This document shows, one piece after another, positions 52,878 to 64,000 of a DNA stretch of 64,000 nucleotides. The notes below the pieces were generated by a model. The model was not told the DNA's origin. It searched no databases and was given only the letters and a program-made list of their open reading frames with translations. The stretch's first letter is position 1, and the number at the start of each line of letters is the position of its first letter. The DNA comes from Heliopora coerulea (taxonomy: Eukaryota; Cnidaria; Anthozoa; Scleralcyonacea; Helioporidae): positions 310,001 to 374,000 of the forward strand of contig JASJOG010000215.1 of assembly GCA_030142905.1 (NCBI GenBank), read 5' to 3'. Position numbers and translations under genes: made by a program.

Positions 52878-55320
52878 TTAAGCTATTCATATGCAAGGTT
52901 ATGGAACCGAACAATATACCAAAGTCCACATCTCGGGTGGCAACGATAGCCTTAAGAGACAAGAAAGGCGACTCATTTTTAAGCTAAGAACCACTCATCC
53001 CTATGGACTCAGCAAACCTTTTTGGTTTTCATCTATCATGGGCAGATAAAAACGTAAGCTTGCCCACTGTTTACCTTATTTTAGCGAATACATATTTCTA
53101 TTTTCTAGGGGTGTTTGGTGATTTAACCCAATGCCAGTTTTCTGATTGTCAGTAATAATAGCAAATGATTTCCTTGCTGTCACTTAGCAGTTCGTTTCTT
53201 TGTTTTCGTTCCTCATATTTCGCTGGTTAATCTTTTATCACATGACGCCTTTTCGTTTAAACTCTAGCTTAGTTGCTTTTCCTATTTCAGAACACGTTTC
53301 TTTCGCTGACGAAAGGCCTTTGCTCGAAAACGTTTGAGATCAGTCACGGCAGTTGCCAACTTTTGAATTTCTTAACTTATTTGACACTGTCTACGCAGTA
53401 TCCTGTTCTTATATCATTGACTAAATTAGATATTGAATAGATTATATACATATATGTATATATGTGAGAAGTTATATATTTCGGGAAGACGTTTTTTAAT
53501 AGTTTTAGGTTTTGAGCACTTATCTGCGCTTAAACCTCACAATGTTTGTCAAGAAATAATATATATAATTCCCATGCTCAGATAATTATGAGATAACGTG
53601 CGTTGCGCATGCTTGTTCCTGTCCAAGACGTGCCCGCTCCAGCCCAATACGTGCACGTTCTCATTCACGGCATACTCCTAGTTGCAAGGATACAATATAA
53701 ACATGATCAAATATAAATAAATTAACACTAGACTATGTAAATGGTGACGTTATCAATAGTAATTTTTGCACCACCAGCTGTAGAACCCTCTTCCCTATAC
53801 TATTATTGAATTTGATAAAAATCCAAGAAAGCAAAGCAAACATGGCGCTCTAAGGGCATTCCGTGTCTTGCTTTAGAGCTTTTTGTACATGATTGTCCTT
53901 GAAATATCACAAAATGTAGAGACAGATAGTTTTACACTGTTTTTTTTTTTTTTTTTTCATTTCTATTTCTTTAATCTCTCCCATCCCCAGCAGAACACAT
54001 ACACCAATAAAAAGCAAATCTTAAAATACACACACAATTACTTGAGTTACTGTTTCACTGATCTCACCAAATGCCCAATTATTGTCGATTTGCAAATCAA
54101 AAGGAAGACGGGCAGACAGAAATGCTAACAACGCCCGTTTTTATTTTGAAGTCGTCAACATGATGTATGTGATGACATATGGTATCCCAATGACCAGGCC
54201 AAGCCAAGTCTAGTCTGATTAAGTAAGAGTTAAAACCCCCAAAACAGACGCTTTACGCAAATACACCCCGAGGGCGTAGCTCGAGCGGTGTATCTGGCGT
54301 AAACCCAATTACTAATTCAAATCATGATTACATGTATTTTCTAACAAAACTTAGATTCTTTTGGGAAAACATGTCTGAAATCCGAATGTGTTTTCGGAGC
54401 GTAATATTCGTTCTGAGTTTAATCTAAATGATACACTCGGTGATATATTAGATGAAAAGGTCAGTCGTGAATCGAAAACGACGATCTGCGCATAATTAAA
54501 GGAGGTAAAAGACAGTACATCCGTAAGTAATTTGAAAGATGGGAGAAGCATTTCATTTGTAACGAATGAGGAGCTTGGAAAAGGAGTCCAGGCTTCATGC
54601 AAATACTAAAATCAACACTGCTTTGGCAACTCATTATTGGCTGAAAGGGCAACCAAACGTAACATGAAAATTAAATCCGTCAATCTTATTTGGAAATATA
54701 GAAAAATCTATCCGGATATTCTCAACATTGGCTCAGCAAATTTGTCGTAAAAACTCGGAAGAAACAAGCACCAGTAGCCGTGTATCCTCAAACACCTTGT
54801 ATACCAAATTTCCTGTAGCCTACAACGGTTCCTTAGAGATAATAGTCGCCAAGCATTGAATATCTTCGAGCAATCCGTATTCTAAGGGTTTTAAGAGAAA
54901 GAACCACAAAAACTTGTCTATACCCTGTAAGTCTTTTTGTGAAAAGAAAACGTTGCGAAAACAAAAAGGAAGGATTTTTTAACCGAGTATTGCATGAATG
55001 CGAATTTTAAATTGTGTCCTAAAATAGTAGAAAGTAATGAGAATTTTAATAACCAAACATAGTTGTAATTGGATTTTTGTGCTGTATAGATTCGTATACT
55101 GCCAATCCAGTTGGCCATAGCAAACCTGGACAAACATTTCGTCGAATATGTAAGGAGGCCGGCATTCAAAGTCGGTTTACTAACGACAGTAATGAGGTTA
55201 CGAAATCACGACGACAACCCAGTCAACTCGATTTCCATATCTGGAATGCTAACTGACCAACGAAATATGAAGTCAAGATGGCTGACCATGGAGGAAAATT
55301 TAGTACGTCAGTTTTAGTCT
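52878..55320. other. no recognised gene; poly-T and short palindromes
   Basis: A poly-T run lies at 53940-53957. At about 54251-54303 'tttacgcaaatacacc' is inverted as 'ggtgtatctggcgtaaa', a 50-nt hairpin. At 53306-53329 there is a weak hammerhead-like string (see findings). Otherwise nothing is identifiable. Confidence 0.4.
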
Positions 55321-55419
55321 CCCACGCGACTTGGAAGATTGGAAGTTACTAGGGAGATTTGGAATATTTGAAATTTGAAAAATGTTCTGGAATGTTCCGG
55401 AATTTTTTGTCGGGTGATT

Positions 55420-55645
55420 CCCCTGCGACACTTGGAAACAGCTTTGCTGCTAAAGTTTTGGGTAATTTTTGAAAATGTGCTGAAATAGTGTACCGGAATT
55501 TCCCATCAAATTCCCGGAAGTGACGTAAACGAAGCGAAACGCCTCGTCATCAGGAAAAAAGTGATTCCCCTGCGACTCTTGGAAAAATTTTGACCCATTT
55601 TTAAAATGTGCTGAAATGGTGTGCCGGAATCCCCCGTTAATAGAC
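55420..55645. repeat. imperfect direct repeats of about 140 bp
   Basis: 'gattcccctgcgac' followed by 'cttggaaa', 'aatgtgctgaaat' and 'gtgtaccggaat' occurs at about 55416-55500 and again at about 55562-55635 ('gtgtgccggaat'). Between them is 'acgaagcgaaacgcctcgtc', a palindromic stretch. The repeat ends where the duplicated block B begins. Confidence 0.6.
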
Positions 55646-55647
55646 TA

Positions 55648-58467
55648 CTTTTGTTGAATTTATTATGATCAATCAGAGCTTAAGTAACAAAAATAAGTCA
55701 CAAAAATGTATGATATAAATGAAGAAAAAGGAACCGAAGCTTGTCTTGTATTTTTTAGAAGTTGTGCCTCTCCCTCGACTTTTTTAGAAGTATCAGCATG
55801 GTAGTTTTAATATCTTTTGTGCCAGAAACGTTCAATCGTTAACAATATATAAAAAATCAGGCCTTAATAACATTGAAAGATCGTCCATTTCAATCGTCTT
55901 TTGCTCCAATACTAGCTGCCCTAATTTAACCTTAACTAAGAAAATCTAAATTCTAAGTTTTTACACACATAGCATCTATGTCATATCAATTCTTCAACTC
56001 TACCCCTACTTTTTCTCCTTATGTAACGTCCAAAGCACTCATCAAGTAGCATTACCAAGTGTAGAACCTACCCCATGACCATTCTCAAGATATTTTTCAA
56101 ATTATGATTTATTTTTTGGACTACCTATGCTACCAAGAGTCTAGGTTTCGGTTACGTTTCTGGTTTGTTTCTTTTAAATTTCGCTGTCACGATTTTGCAA
56201 AATTGCGCAATACATCCTGTGAGGCCTTCAGTGATTGTAAGACATTTTGAATTGAATTGAATTGAATTGAATAACTTTATTTACCGAGGGTGACACATTA
56301 CAGTTGAACTGTTAAACTTGTGGCCCTCCTCTAAAATATATAAACTAGGTTACAAATATTAATAAAGATAAAACAATAAATATAATGTTAAAAAGGGGTA
56401 AAAAATTATGAAATAGGAAAACTATCTAAACCAGGGTCGATTTCGCGAGTTGTTTCAAACATCTGACTTTTCTCGAGTATAGGCAGGTCTTTTAAATGAC
56501 TTGCCTCCCGTTTTTCGCCATGCATTCATATTTTACATGTTCCCACACTTAGCCCTTCGCTGAAAGTTTTAAATCGATTTTAGTTGAGTTGTCGTTCGAG
56601 GTATTCCGATGTTTGGTTGTTTACGTGGGACTCTTTTGTCAAATTTTCACCTAATAGACAGGTTAAGGAAGTTGTTTAACAAAAACTTGGCGAAAAAATG
56701 TTTCCTAATCAAAAAGTTGTTAACAATATGCTGTATTGGACTACAATTTGTAAAACGAGAGAAGAGAACGCTGATACATAACCGTGATAACTTAACCTCC
56801 ATTTTGACCTCTTCATTTCCGCACGTTTGTTATTGGAGCTTGGTCTCCTTAATCTGAACATCGTAGTAGCACATGAATTGATGAAAATTACGTCGTTCAC
56901 TCTTCGTTAAAACGAAGGGAGTACCTCTTAAATGAGTTTCAACAGACGATGATCGCATAATTTTAAGAGAGAATACAATTGCTTCGAGTGATTGACTTCC
57001 AGAAGTTCACGGAGTACAGTTTATTTATTCAATCATAAAACAAAGTCTTGAAATACAACACAGATAAACGGACTTATCGTCAAACAATCACACGATCGTT
57101 CCAAGGTGAACGAGTAAAACGAAAAATCTCACAGAATCGCTTCAAAATAAATGAATATTAAAAACTAAAATAGAAAATCTGGTGCTTTTGTGTACAATGT
57201 TCGCTGAATATTTTTAATCATTAAGAAGCAGTTAAGAAGCGTTTGATTAGAAATACTTTGATCTTCATTTGTTTAAATAAACTTAACACCTATCTTCCTG
57301 GTTTTCACAGATGATTAAAATTTGGCCAAACACGCCCGCCGGAGAGAGAGACTACATCTTGTTTTTGAAAAACCGTCAAGAGAGCAGGATATCCCTAGCT
57401 AGTTATTGCCACTTAAAGCAAGCCAATCACATAATTCCTAAACTTCCATTGTTTTGCTGTTTGTTAAAACCAAACGCCTCAAAGTTTAAGTACCTTCAAA
57501 GTACGGCGTCAACATGCCTCAATACAGTCCTTATTATGCAAACTGAAATTAATAAAACGTTCGTGTATGAGCATTTCTGTCTTTCAAATAATTAGAAGTC
57601 CACTACGGAGTGTACGTATCTTTAAAATAAATATAACAAAAATAAAAATTATGTCATATAGTGCGATCTAGTTTTGTTGCCATGGTACCAATAATTTGGG
57701 AGCTGGGTAATATTTTCACGATCATTACAACTTGGAACGTGCATATATAATTCAGTGAAGAGTAAAATAGCAAAATATACGACGACATTGTTCAAATAAA
57801 AATATTACAATAAAGTTTGCGGGTTTCAAATTATCGAGTGTGATGAAGAATTTTAAAAACTAGGTACCTTCTGTCAGTTACTTTGTATTCTTATTTACTG
57901 GACGCTGCTGGTGTAATAGAATAACAACTCGACAAGATCACTATTTACGCGTGCGTCATTAGAAATATTCATCTACCAGTCCACTGCAAATTTCCAGAAG
58001 GAGGCATGCTATGTGTTTTTGACTATGGTGTACAAGTCTTCTGCTCCAGTTTAAGCGATTTAGCCTAAATAAACTCCTAATTCGACTGAAGAGACCCAGA
58101 AAATTCCAACTGCTAAATGATACCTATATGGGACAGAAAGTCTACGAAGGAGCCAGCGAACAAAACAGAACATTACGCCATATGATTGCACAGAAGGAAA
58201 TACTTCCTCTTTAGAAGCTTTACTAAGAGGACATCTGCAAGTGCAACATCGAAGGCTAGAAAGAAACTATATCTGTACCATTTTCCATTATTTTGCCTTA
58301 AGCATGACAAATCTACGGGTTAATCAACCTCGTCTTCAGGAGTTTCAAAATTTTTCATTACTCTTTATGTATCATCTTCCGTCCCTGTAGCTTACAATTT
58401 TCACTCCATAAAGTACATATCTTTTATCTGATCAAATATTTCATTTTTCCTGAGTACAAGCTTCATT
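55648..58467. repeat. dispersed duplicated block, copy B
   Basis: Collinear with 24895-27540. It is distinguished by an insertion at about 56250-56436 and loss of short stretches (for example the 26050-26098 phrase). As in locus A, it leads directly into 2.1-kb units, so the two loci share the same order over at least 5 kb. Confidence 0.85.
56250..56436 (-). mobile_element. short LINE 3'-end insertion with (GAATT)n tail
   Basis: Compared with locus A, about 190 bp are added after 'gtaagacattttg'. The insert starts with 'aattgaattgaattgaattg' and continues 'aataactttatttaccgagg'. A pentamer run at one end and UTR-like sequence at the other is the look of a strongly 5'-truncated LINE copy inserted on the minus strand. 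The empty site in locus A supports insertion rather than deletion. Confidence 0.65.
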
Positions 58468-61400
58468 TTCATTCTTGCCACATTCGTTGGAAGTTTGAAC
58501 ATTTCGAAGCTACATCATGTCGTTGATAAAACTATGACTAATTTAAGGATATCGTTAACATTTTTCGACCTTTCCGAAATTTTCCTAGAAAACGAGCAAA
58601 CTCCTAATTTATATAAAATTCCAAACATGGCACGTTATAGTTGGATGTCGGAAGGTCATCTTACGAATATTTGTTTGATAAATGTTGAATCACTGAAGAC
58701 ACTCCTGTGATTTGGAAGTTATGGAAATTTTCTAGATCAACTTAAGAAAACACCAAACTTCGAAACACTTCCACCCAAAAATTCTTATCGATTCTCAAAC
58801 ATTAATGTTTGATATGGCCTAATTTAATGTACGATCCAACCTGTAATTTAGCAATAATCGTCAAAAATCACACCAAAAAAAAAGCCATATAACATTGATA
58901 TCCGATTTCTACTACTTCACTACTCAGGCACTTACCTCAACAACAATAAATCGCTACAAAACAAGGAAATTGTACATTAGTTCAAGGATCGACAGTCTTC
59001 TATGGGGCAAGTTAACCTCAAACGCAACTTCTACTCCCCATACACCTTTGCCTGATTGCCTCACCCACAAACTGAACTCCCGAAAAGCCTTTGGCTGGTG
59101 GACGATGTGAATGCGATGGGCGATTATCAGTGAGGACTGACCTCTGATATGATCACAGGCACGTTTACTTAGTGGAGAACGATACACTAGAATTGAAATG
59201 GATAGTGCACGGTAAATGGAGAGGTCTGAGACAGTGTCTGATATCCTGTGACGACCGGTAAGAAGCTCTGACTATTGAGCTCGCGAGACTCACATGTCCA
59301 ACTAACGTGCAATTGACTATATCTTTTGACTGGAAGATATCGAATACCATTGCCAATCACACTGCAGTTTTTGCATTAGGCTTTATTAAGTTCATACTCA
59401 TCATTTGTATTGCTAAACCTAACCCTAATCCTGACTGTTGACCTAACACTAAGAACAATTCTAACCCTAATCATTATCTAAGCCTAAAACCCTGATTTCT
59501 AGCTAGATGTGAATGTCCAGGAGGTCACTAACTACAGAAGTCGCTTATCTCTACGACACCGCCTCTTCTTATTCAAAACGCCAATGGCCTCACTTCGGGT
59601 TCAGCGGCCGAACGCAGTCTGCAGGCCAAATGTTCGGCTCACGACGAAAATATAAGATTTTATTCCCACGTCGAATACTTACTCTTTCTAAATTGTAATG
59701 CAATTGCATTAAACATGGAATCGTTTACTCATGACGATATGATAAACATTCATGCAGTTCCTAATGCTATTTTCGGATTTCAGCTTAAGCCGCGCTTTTA
59801 CAGCAATGTTGATCGTACATGTCATGAAACTTTTCTTAAAATTTGACGTCAACGATCTACGTGAGGGGAAGAACTTTGATCGACTATTATATGCCACTTA
59901 ATAATATGAAAGAGACTGTATATGTTTCTTTCTTTTTCTTATACAGAAGAAACGCTAAAGTTTCGCCACGTGCGCATAATAAAAATTTCGTGCTGGCAAC
60001 ATAAACGTCGCTTGAAAGATAACGGCCGCTGTAAGTTTCTATGATTTTACAAGGTTTTTTAGACTTTCAAGTTTTGCCCATGCTAACAACATAGAAAACA
60101 CCGAACAAGACTCATTTGCTTACCACAGATTCTTAAAGATGGAGAGTTAAAATTGTTTCAGGGGCCAAAATAGAATATTTTAAAGCGCTATGAATGATTT
60201 CATGTTGCTAAGGGATCAATTATAGAATTTTAAACTGTTTTCAGTGAAGTCACGTAAGGATTATCCATCCTAATTTTCCAAAGGTTTTCTACAGTTCGAA
60301 CAAACTCAGTATGTTAAGCTGTCGGCCCCATAAAAAACGACACAGTTTCTCCATATTCTAAACTACGACTCCTAAGTCTAAACAAGCATACGAAGTTTGG
60401 CAGAGATAATGGCTACACAAACGACAATGTACCTCTTTGGTTACCAAATATATTACTCGTCCGATTTTCTCCACCTTTTTTGTGCTACTTTTCCAGCAGT
60501 CGTGTCTTCCGTGACACATTGTCTACACGTGCAACAGATTACAGGTTTCATTTTCATTCGTTACCACTTTGCTTGGAAGCGTGAACAGTTCGAAACTGCA
60601 TCATGTCATTGATAGAACTATGACTAATTTAAGGATATCGTTAACATTATTCGATGTGTCCGAAATTTTCTTTGGAAACGAGCAACTTCCCTTATTCATA
60701 TGAAGTTCCAAACTTGGCATATTATAAGTGGGTATCGGAAGGTTCTCTTACGAATATTGGATTGATAAATGTTGAATCACTGACGACACTCCTGTGATTT
60801 GGAAGTTATGAAAATTTCTTAGGTCAACTAAAGAAAACACCAAACGTCGAAACACTTCCACACAAAAATTCTTATCGATTCTCAAACATTAATGTTAGAT
60901 ATGGCCTAATTTTATGTACGATCCAACCTGTAATTCAGCAATAATCTTCATAAATTCATAGCAAAAACAACAGCCATACAACAATAATATCCGATTTCTC
61001 CTGCTTCACTACACAGGCACTTACATTTCCGAGAATAAATGGCTGCAAAACAAGGAAAAATGTACATTAGTTCAAGGATCGACAGTCCGCCATGGGGCAA
61101 TTTAGCTTCACACGCAACTTCTACTCCCCATACACCTTTGCCTGATTGCCTCACCCACATCCTGAACTCCGGAAAAGCCTTTGCCTGGTGGACGATGTGA
61201 ATGCGATGGGCGAATATCAGGGAGGACTGACCTCTGATATGATCACAGGCACGTTTACTTAGTGGAGAACGATACACTAGAATTGAAATGGATAGTGCAT
61301 GGTAAATAAAGAGGTCTGAGACAGTGTCTGATGCCCTGTGACGACCGGTAAGAAGCTCTGACTATTGAGCTCGCGAGACTCACATGTCCAACTAACGTGC

Positions 61401-64000
61401 AATTGACTATATCTTTTGACTGGAAGATATCGAATACCATTGCCAATCACACTGCAGTTTTTGCATTAGGCTTTATTAAGTTCATACTCATCATTTGTAT
61501 TGCTAAACCTAACCCTAATCCTGACTGTTGACCTAACACTAAGAACAATTCTAACCCTAATCATTATCTAAGCCTAAAACCCTGATTTCTAGCTAGATGT
61601 GAATGTCCAGGAGGTCACTAACTACAGAAGTCGCTTATCTCTACGACACCGCCTCTTCTTATTCAAAACGCCAATGGCCTCACTTCGGGTTCAGCGGCCG
61701 AACGCAGTCTGCAGGCCAAATGTTCGGCTCACGACGAAAAAATAAGATTTTATTCCCACGTCGAATACTTACTCTTTCTAAATTGTAATGCAATTGCATT
61801 AATCATGGAATCGTTTACTCATGACGATATGATAAACATTCATGCAGTTCCTAATGCTATTTTCGGATTTCAGCTTAAGCCGCGCTTTTACAGCAATGTT
61901 GATCGTACATGTCATGAAACTTTTCTTAAAATTTGACGTCAACGATCTACGTGAGGGGAAGAACTTTGATCGACTATTATATGCCACTTAATAATATGAA
62001 AGAGACTGTATATGTTTCTTTCTTTTTCTTATACAGAAGAAACGCTAAAGTTTCGCCACGTGCGCATAATAAAAATTTCGTGCTGGCAACATAAACGTCG
62101 CTTGAAAGATAACGGCCGCTGTAAGTTTCTATGATTTTACAAGGTTTTTTAGACTTTCAAGTTTTGCCCATGCTAACAACATAGAAAACACCGAACAAGA
62201 CTCATTTGCTTACCACAGATTCTTAAAGATGGAGAGTTAAAATTGTTTCAGGGGCCAAAATAGAATATTTTATAGCGCTATGAATGATTTCATGTTGCTA
62301 AGGGATCAATTATAGAATTTTAAACTGTTTTCAGTGAAGTCACGTAAGGATTATCCATCCTAATTTTCCAAAGGTTTTCTACAGTTCGAACAAACTCAGT
62401 ATGTTAAGCTGTCGGCCCCATAAAAAACGACACAGTTTCTCCATATTCTAAACTACGACTCCTAAGTCTAAACAAGCATACGAAGTTTGGCAGAGATAAT
62501 GGCTACACAAACGACAATGTACCTCTTTGGTCACCAAATATATTACTCGTCCGATTTTCTCCACCTTTTTTGTGCTACTTTTCCAGCAGTCGTGTCTTCC
62601 GTGACACATTGACTACACGTGCAACAGATTACAGGTTTCATTTTCATTCGTTACCACTTTGCTTGGAAGCGTGAACAGTTCGAAACTGCATCATGTCATT
62701 GATAGAACTATGACTAATTTAAGGATATCGTTAACATTTTTCGATGTGTCCGAAATTTTCTTTGGAAACGAGCAACTTCCTTTATTCATATGAAGTTCCA
62801 AACTTGGCATATTATAAGTGGGTATCGGAAGGTTCTCTTACGAATATTGGATTGATAAATGTTGAATCACTGACGACACTCCTGTGATTTGGAAGTTATG
62901 AAAATTTCTTAGGTCAACTAAAGAAAACACCAAACTTCGAAACACTTCCACACAAAAATTCTTATCGATTCTCAAATATTAATGTTTGATATGGCCTAAT
63001 TTTATGTACGAACCAACCTGTAATTCAGCAATAATCGTCATAAATTCATAGCAAAAACAACAGCCATACAACAATAATATCCGATTTCTCCTGCTTTACT
63101 ACTCAGGCACTTACCTTTCCGAGAATAAATGGCTGCAAAACAAGGAAAAATGTACATTAGTTCAAAGATCGACAGTCCGCCATTGGGCAATTTAGCTTCA
63201 CACGCAACTTCTACTCCCCATACACCTTTGCCTGATTGCCTCACCCACAACCTGAACTCCGGAAAAGCCTTTGCCTGGTGGACGATGTGAGAGCGATGGG
63301 CGAATATCAGGGAGGACTGACCTCTGATATGATCACAGGCACGTTTACTTAGTGGAGAACGATACACTAGAATTGAAATGGATAGTGCACGGTAAATGGA
63401 GAGGTCTGAGACAGTGTCTGATGCCCTGTGACGACCGGTAAGAAGCTCTGACTATTGAGCTCGCGAGACTCACATGTCCAACTAACGTGCAATTGACTAT
63501 ATCTTTTGACTGGAAGATATCGAATACCATTGCCAATCACACTGCAGTTTTTGCATTAGGCTTTATTAAGTTCATACTCATCATTTGTGTTGCTAAACCT
63601 AACCCTAATCCTGACTGTTGACCTAACACTAAGAACAATTCTAACCCTAATCATTATCTAAGCCTAAAACCCTGATTTCTAGCTAGATGTGAATGTCCAG
63701 GAGGTCACTAACTACAGAAGTCGCTTATCTCTACGACACCGCCTCTTCTTATTCAAAACGCCAATGGCCTCACTTCGGGTTCAGCGGCCGAACGCAGTCT
63801 GCAGGCCAAATGTTCGGCTCACGACGAAAAAATAAGATTTTATTCCCACGTCGAATACTTACTCTTTCTAAATTGTAATGCAATTGCATTAATCATGGAA
63901 TCGTTTACTCATGACGATATGATAAACATTCATGCAGTTCCTAATGCTATTTTCGGATTTCAGCTTAAGCCGCGCTTTTACAGCAATGTTGATCGTACAT
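58468..64000. repeat. tandem array of 2.09-kb units (locus B), continuing past the window
   Basis: Units start near 58468, 60561 and 62651, so the period is about 2090 bp; the last is cut by the window end. The second and third units are nearly identical to each other and share the junction 'cgtgcaacagattacaggtt', where about 370 bp present in locus A are missing. They therefore arose by recent tandem duplication. Every unit has the half-tRNA-like stretch on the minus strand (about 59246, 61336 and 63426), the CCCTAA-like string and the same small open frames. I do not regard the open frames as genes, because substitutions between old and young units are mostly amino-acid-changing. Confidence 0.9.

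Noticed and set aside
55500..55560. CTGATGA followed by a perfect 7-bp stem on the minus strand, resembling a hammerhead
   Set aside because: The obligatory GAAA after stem II reads TTTA, so the catalytic core is not present. At best a decayed relic, more likely a simple palindrome.
1..64000. CRISPR arrays, bacterial operons, riboswitches, rRNA genes
   Set aside because: None seen. The tandem repeats present are long satellite-like or tRNA-like units without spacer structure, and the gene content is eukaryotic.

Overview
The window is eukaryotic and almost entirely made of repeats. There are no operons or bacterial genes. Splice-like junctions, hAT, piggyBac, Ty1/copia, Penelope-like and LINE elements and a virus-like integrating element all point to an animal genome. 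The mixture (virus-like elements with LamG-type spikes, GIY-YIG Penelope elements, P2X7-like exons, a multi-copy C2H2/nuclease-like gene) suggests a marine invertebrate, most likely a cnidarian such as a coral or anemone. That assignment is inference; no host marker gene is present.

Layout. 0.2-4.4 kb: a decayed gene with one 5' exon and one long 3' exon that carries nuclease-like acidic motifs and a C2H2 finger; all its in-frame stops are TGA. 5.5-15.5 kb: a compact virus-like element of the Polinton/adintovirus type. It has a double-jelly-roll major capsid protein, a penton-like minor capsid protein, an A32-type packaging ATPase, a retroviral-type integrase with chromodomain, a LamG-tipped fibre and several membrane or coiled-coil proteins. 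No B-family DNA polymerase or protease is visible. A 592-bp hAT MITE splits the integrase, and most genes except the two capsid genes are broken. 18.5-21.2 kb: a badly eroded Ty1/copia retrotransposon. 21.9-22.8 kb: a Penelope remnant.

24.9-40 kb and 55.6-64 kb are two copies of one long repeat block. Each runs into tandem units of about 2.1 kb. In the first locus the units are interrupted by a 1155-bp piggyBac derivative (29.26-30.41 kb) and by a LINE with an uninterrupted 1015-residue ORF2 (33.5-38 kb) followed by a second LINE fragment. 41.1-42.0 kb: a retroposed multimer of a 244-bp tRNA-like unit, one copy inverted and about three direct, bounded by a perfect 17-bp target-site duplication.

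43.1-51.5 kb: an inverted (head-to-head) pair of near-identical, already dead Penelope/GIY-YIG copies. Both outer ends carry a hammerhead-ribozyme-like core. A complete 5263-bp hAT transposon, whose transposase has an OTU/vertnin-like N-terminal region, sits inside one outer end.

Nesting gives a relative history. The Penelope copy died, was duplicated as a palindrome, and was then entered by the hAT element. The virus-like element integrated before the hAT MITE. The 2.1-kb units existed before the piggyBac and LINE insertions. The strongest candidates for something little described are the polymerase-less virus-like element, the tRNA-like multimer, and the Penelope palindrome with its hammerhead-like ends.
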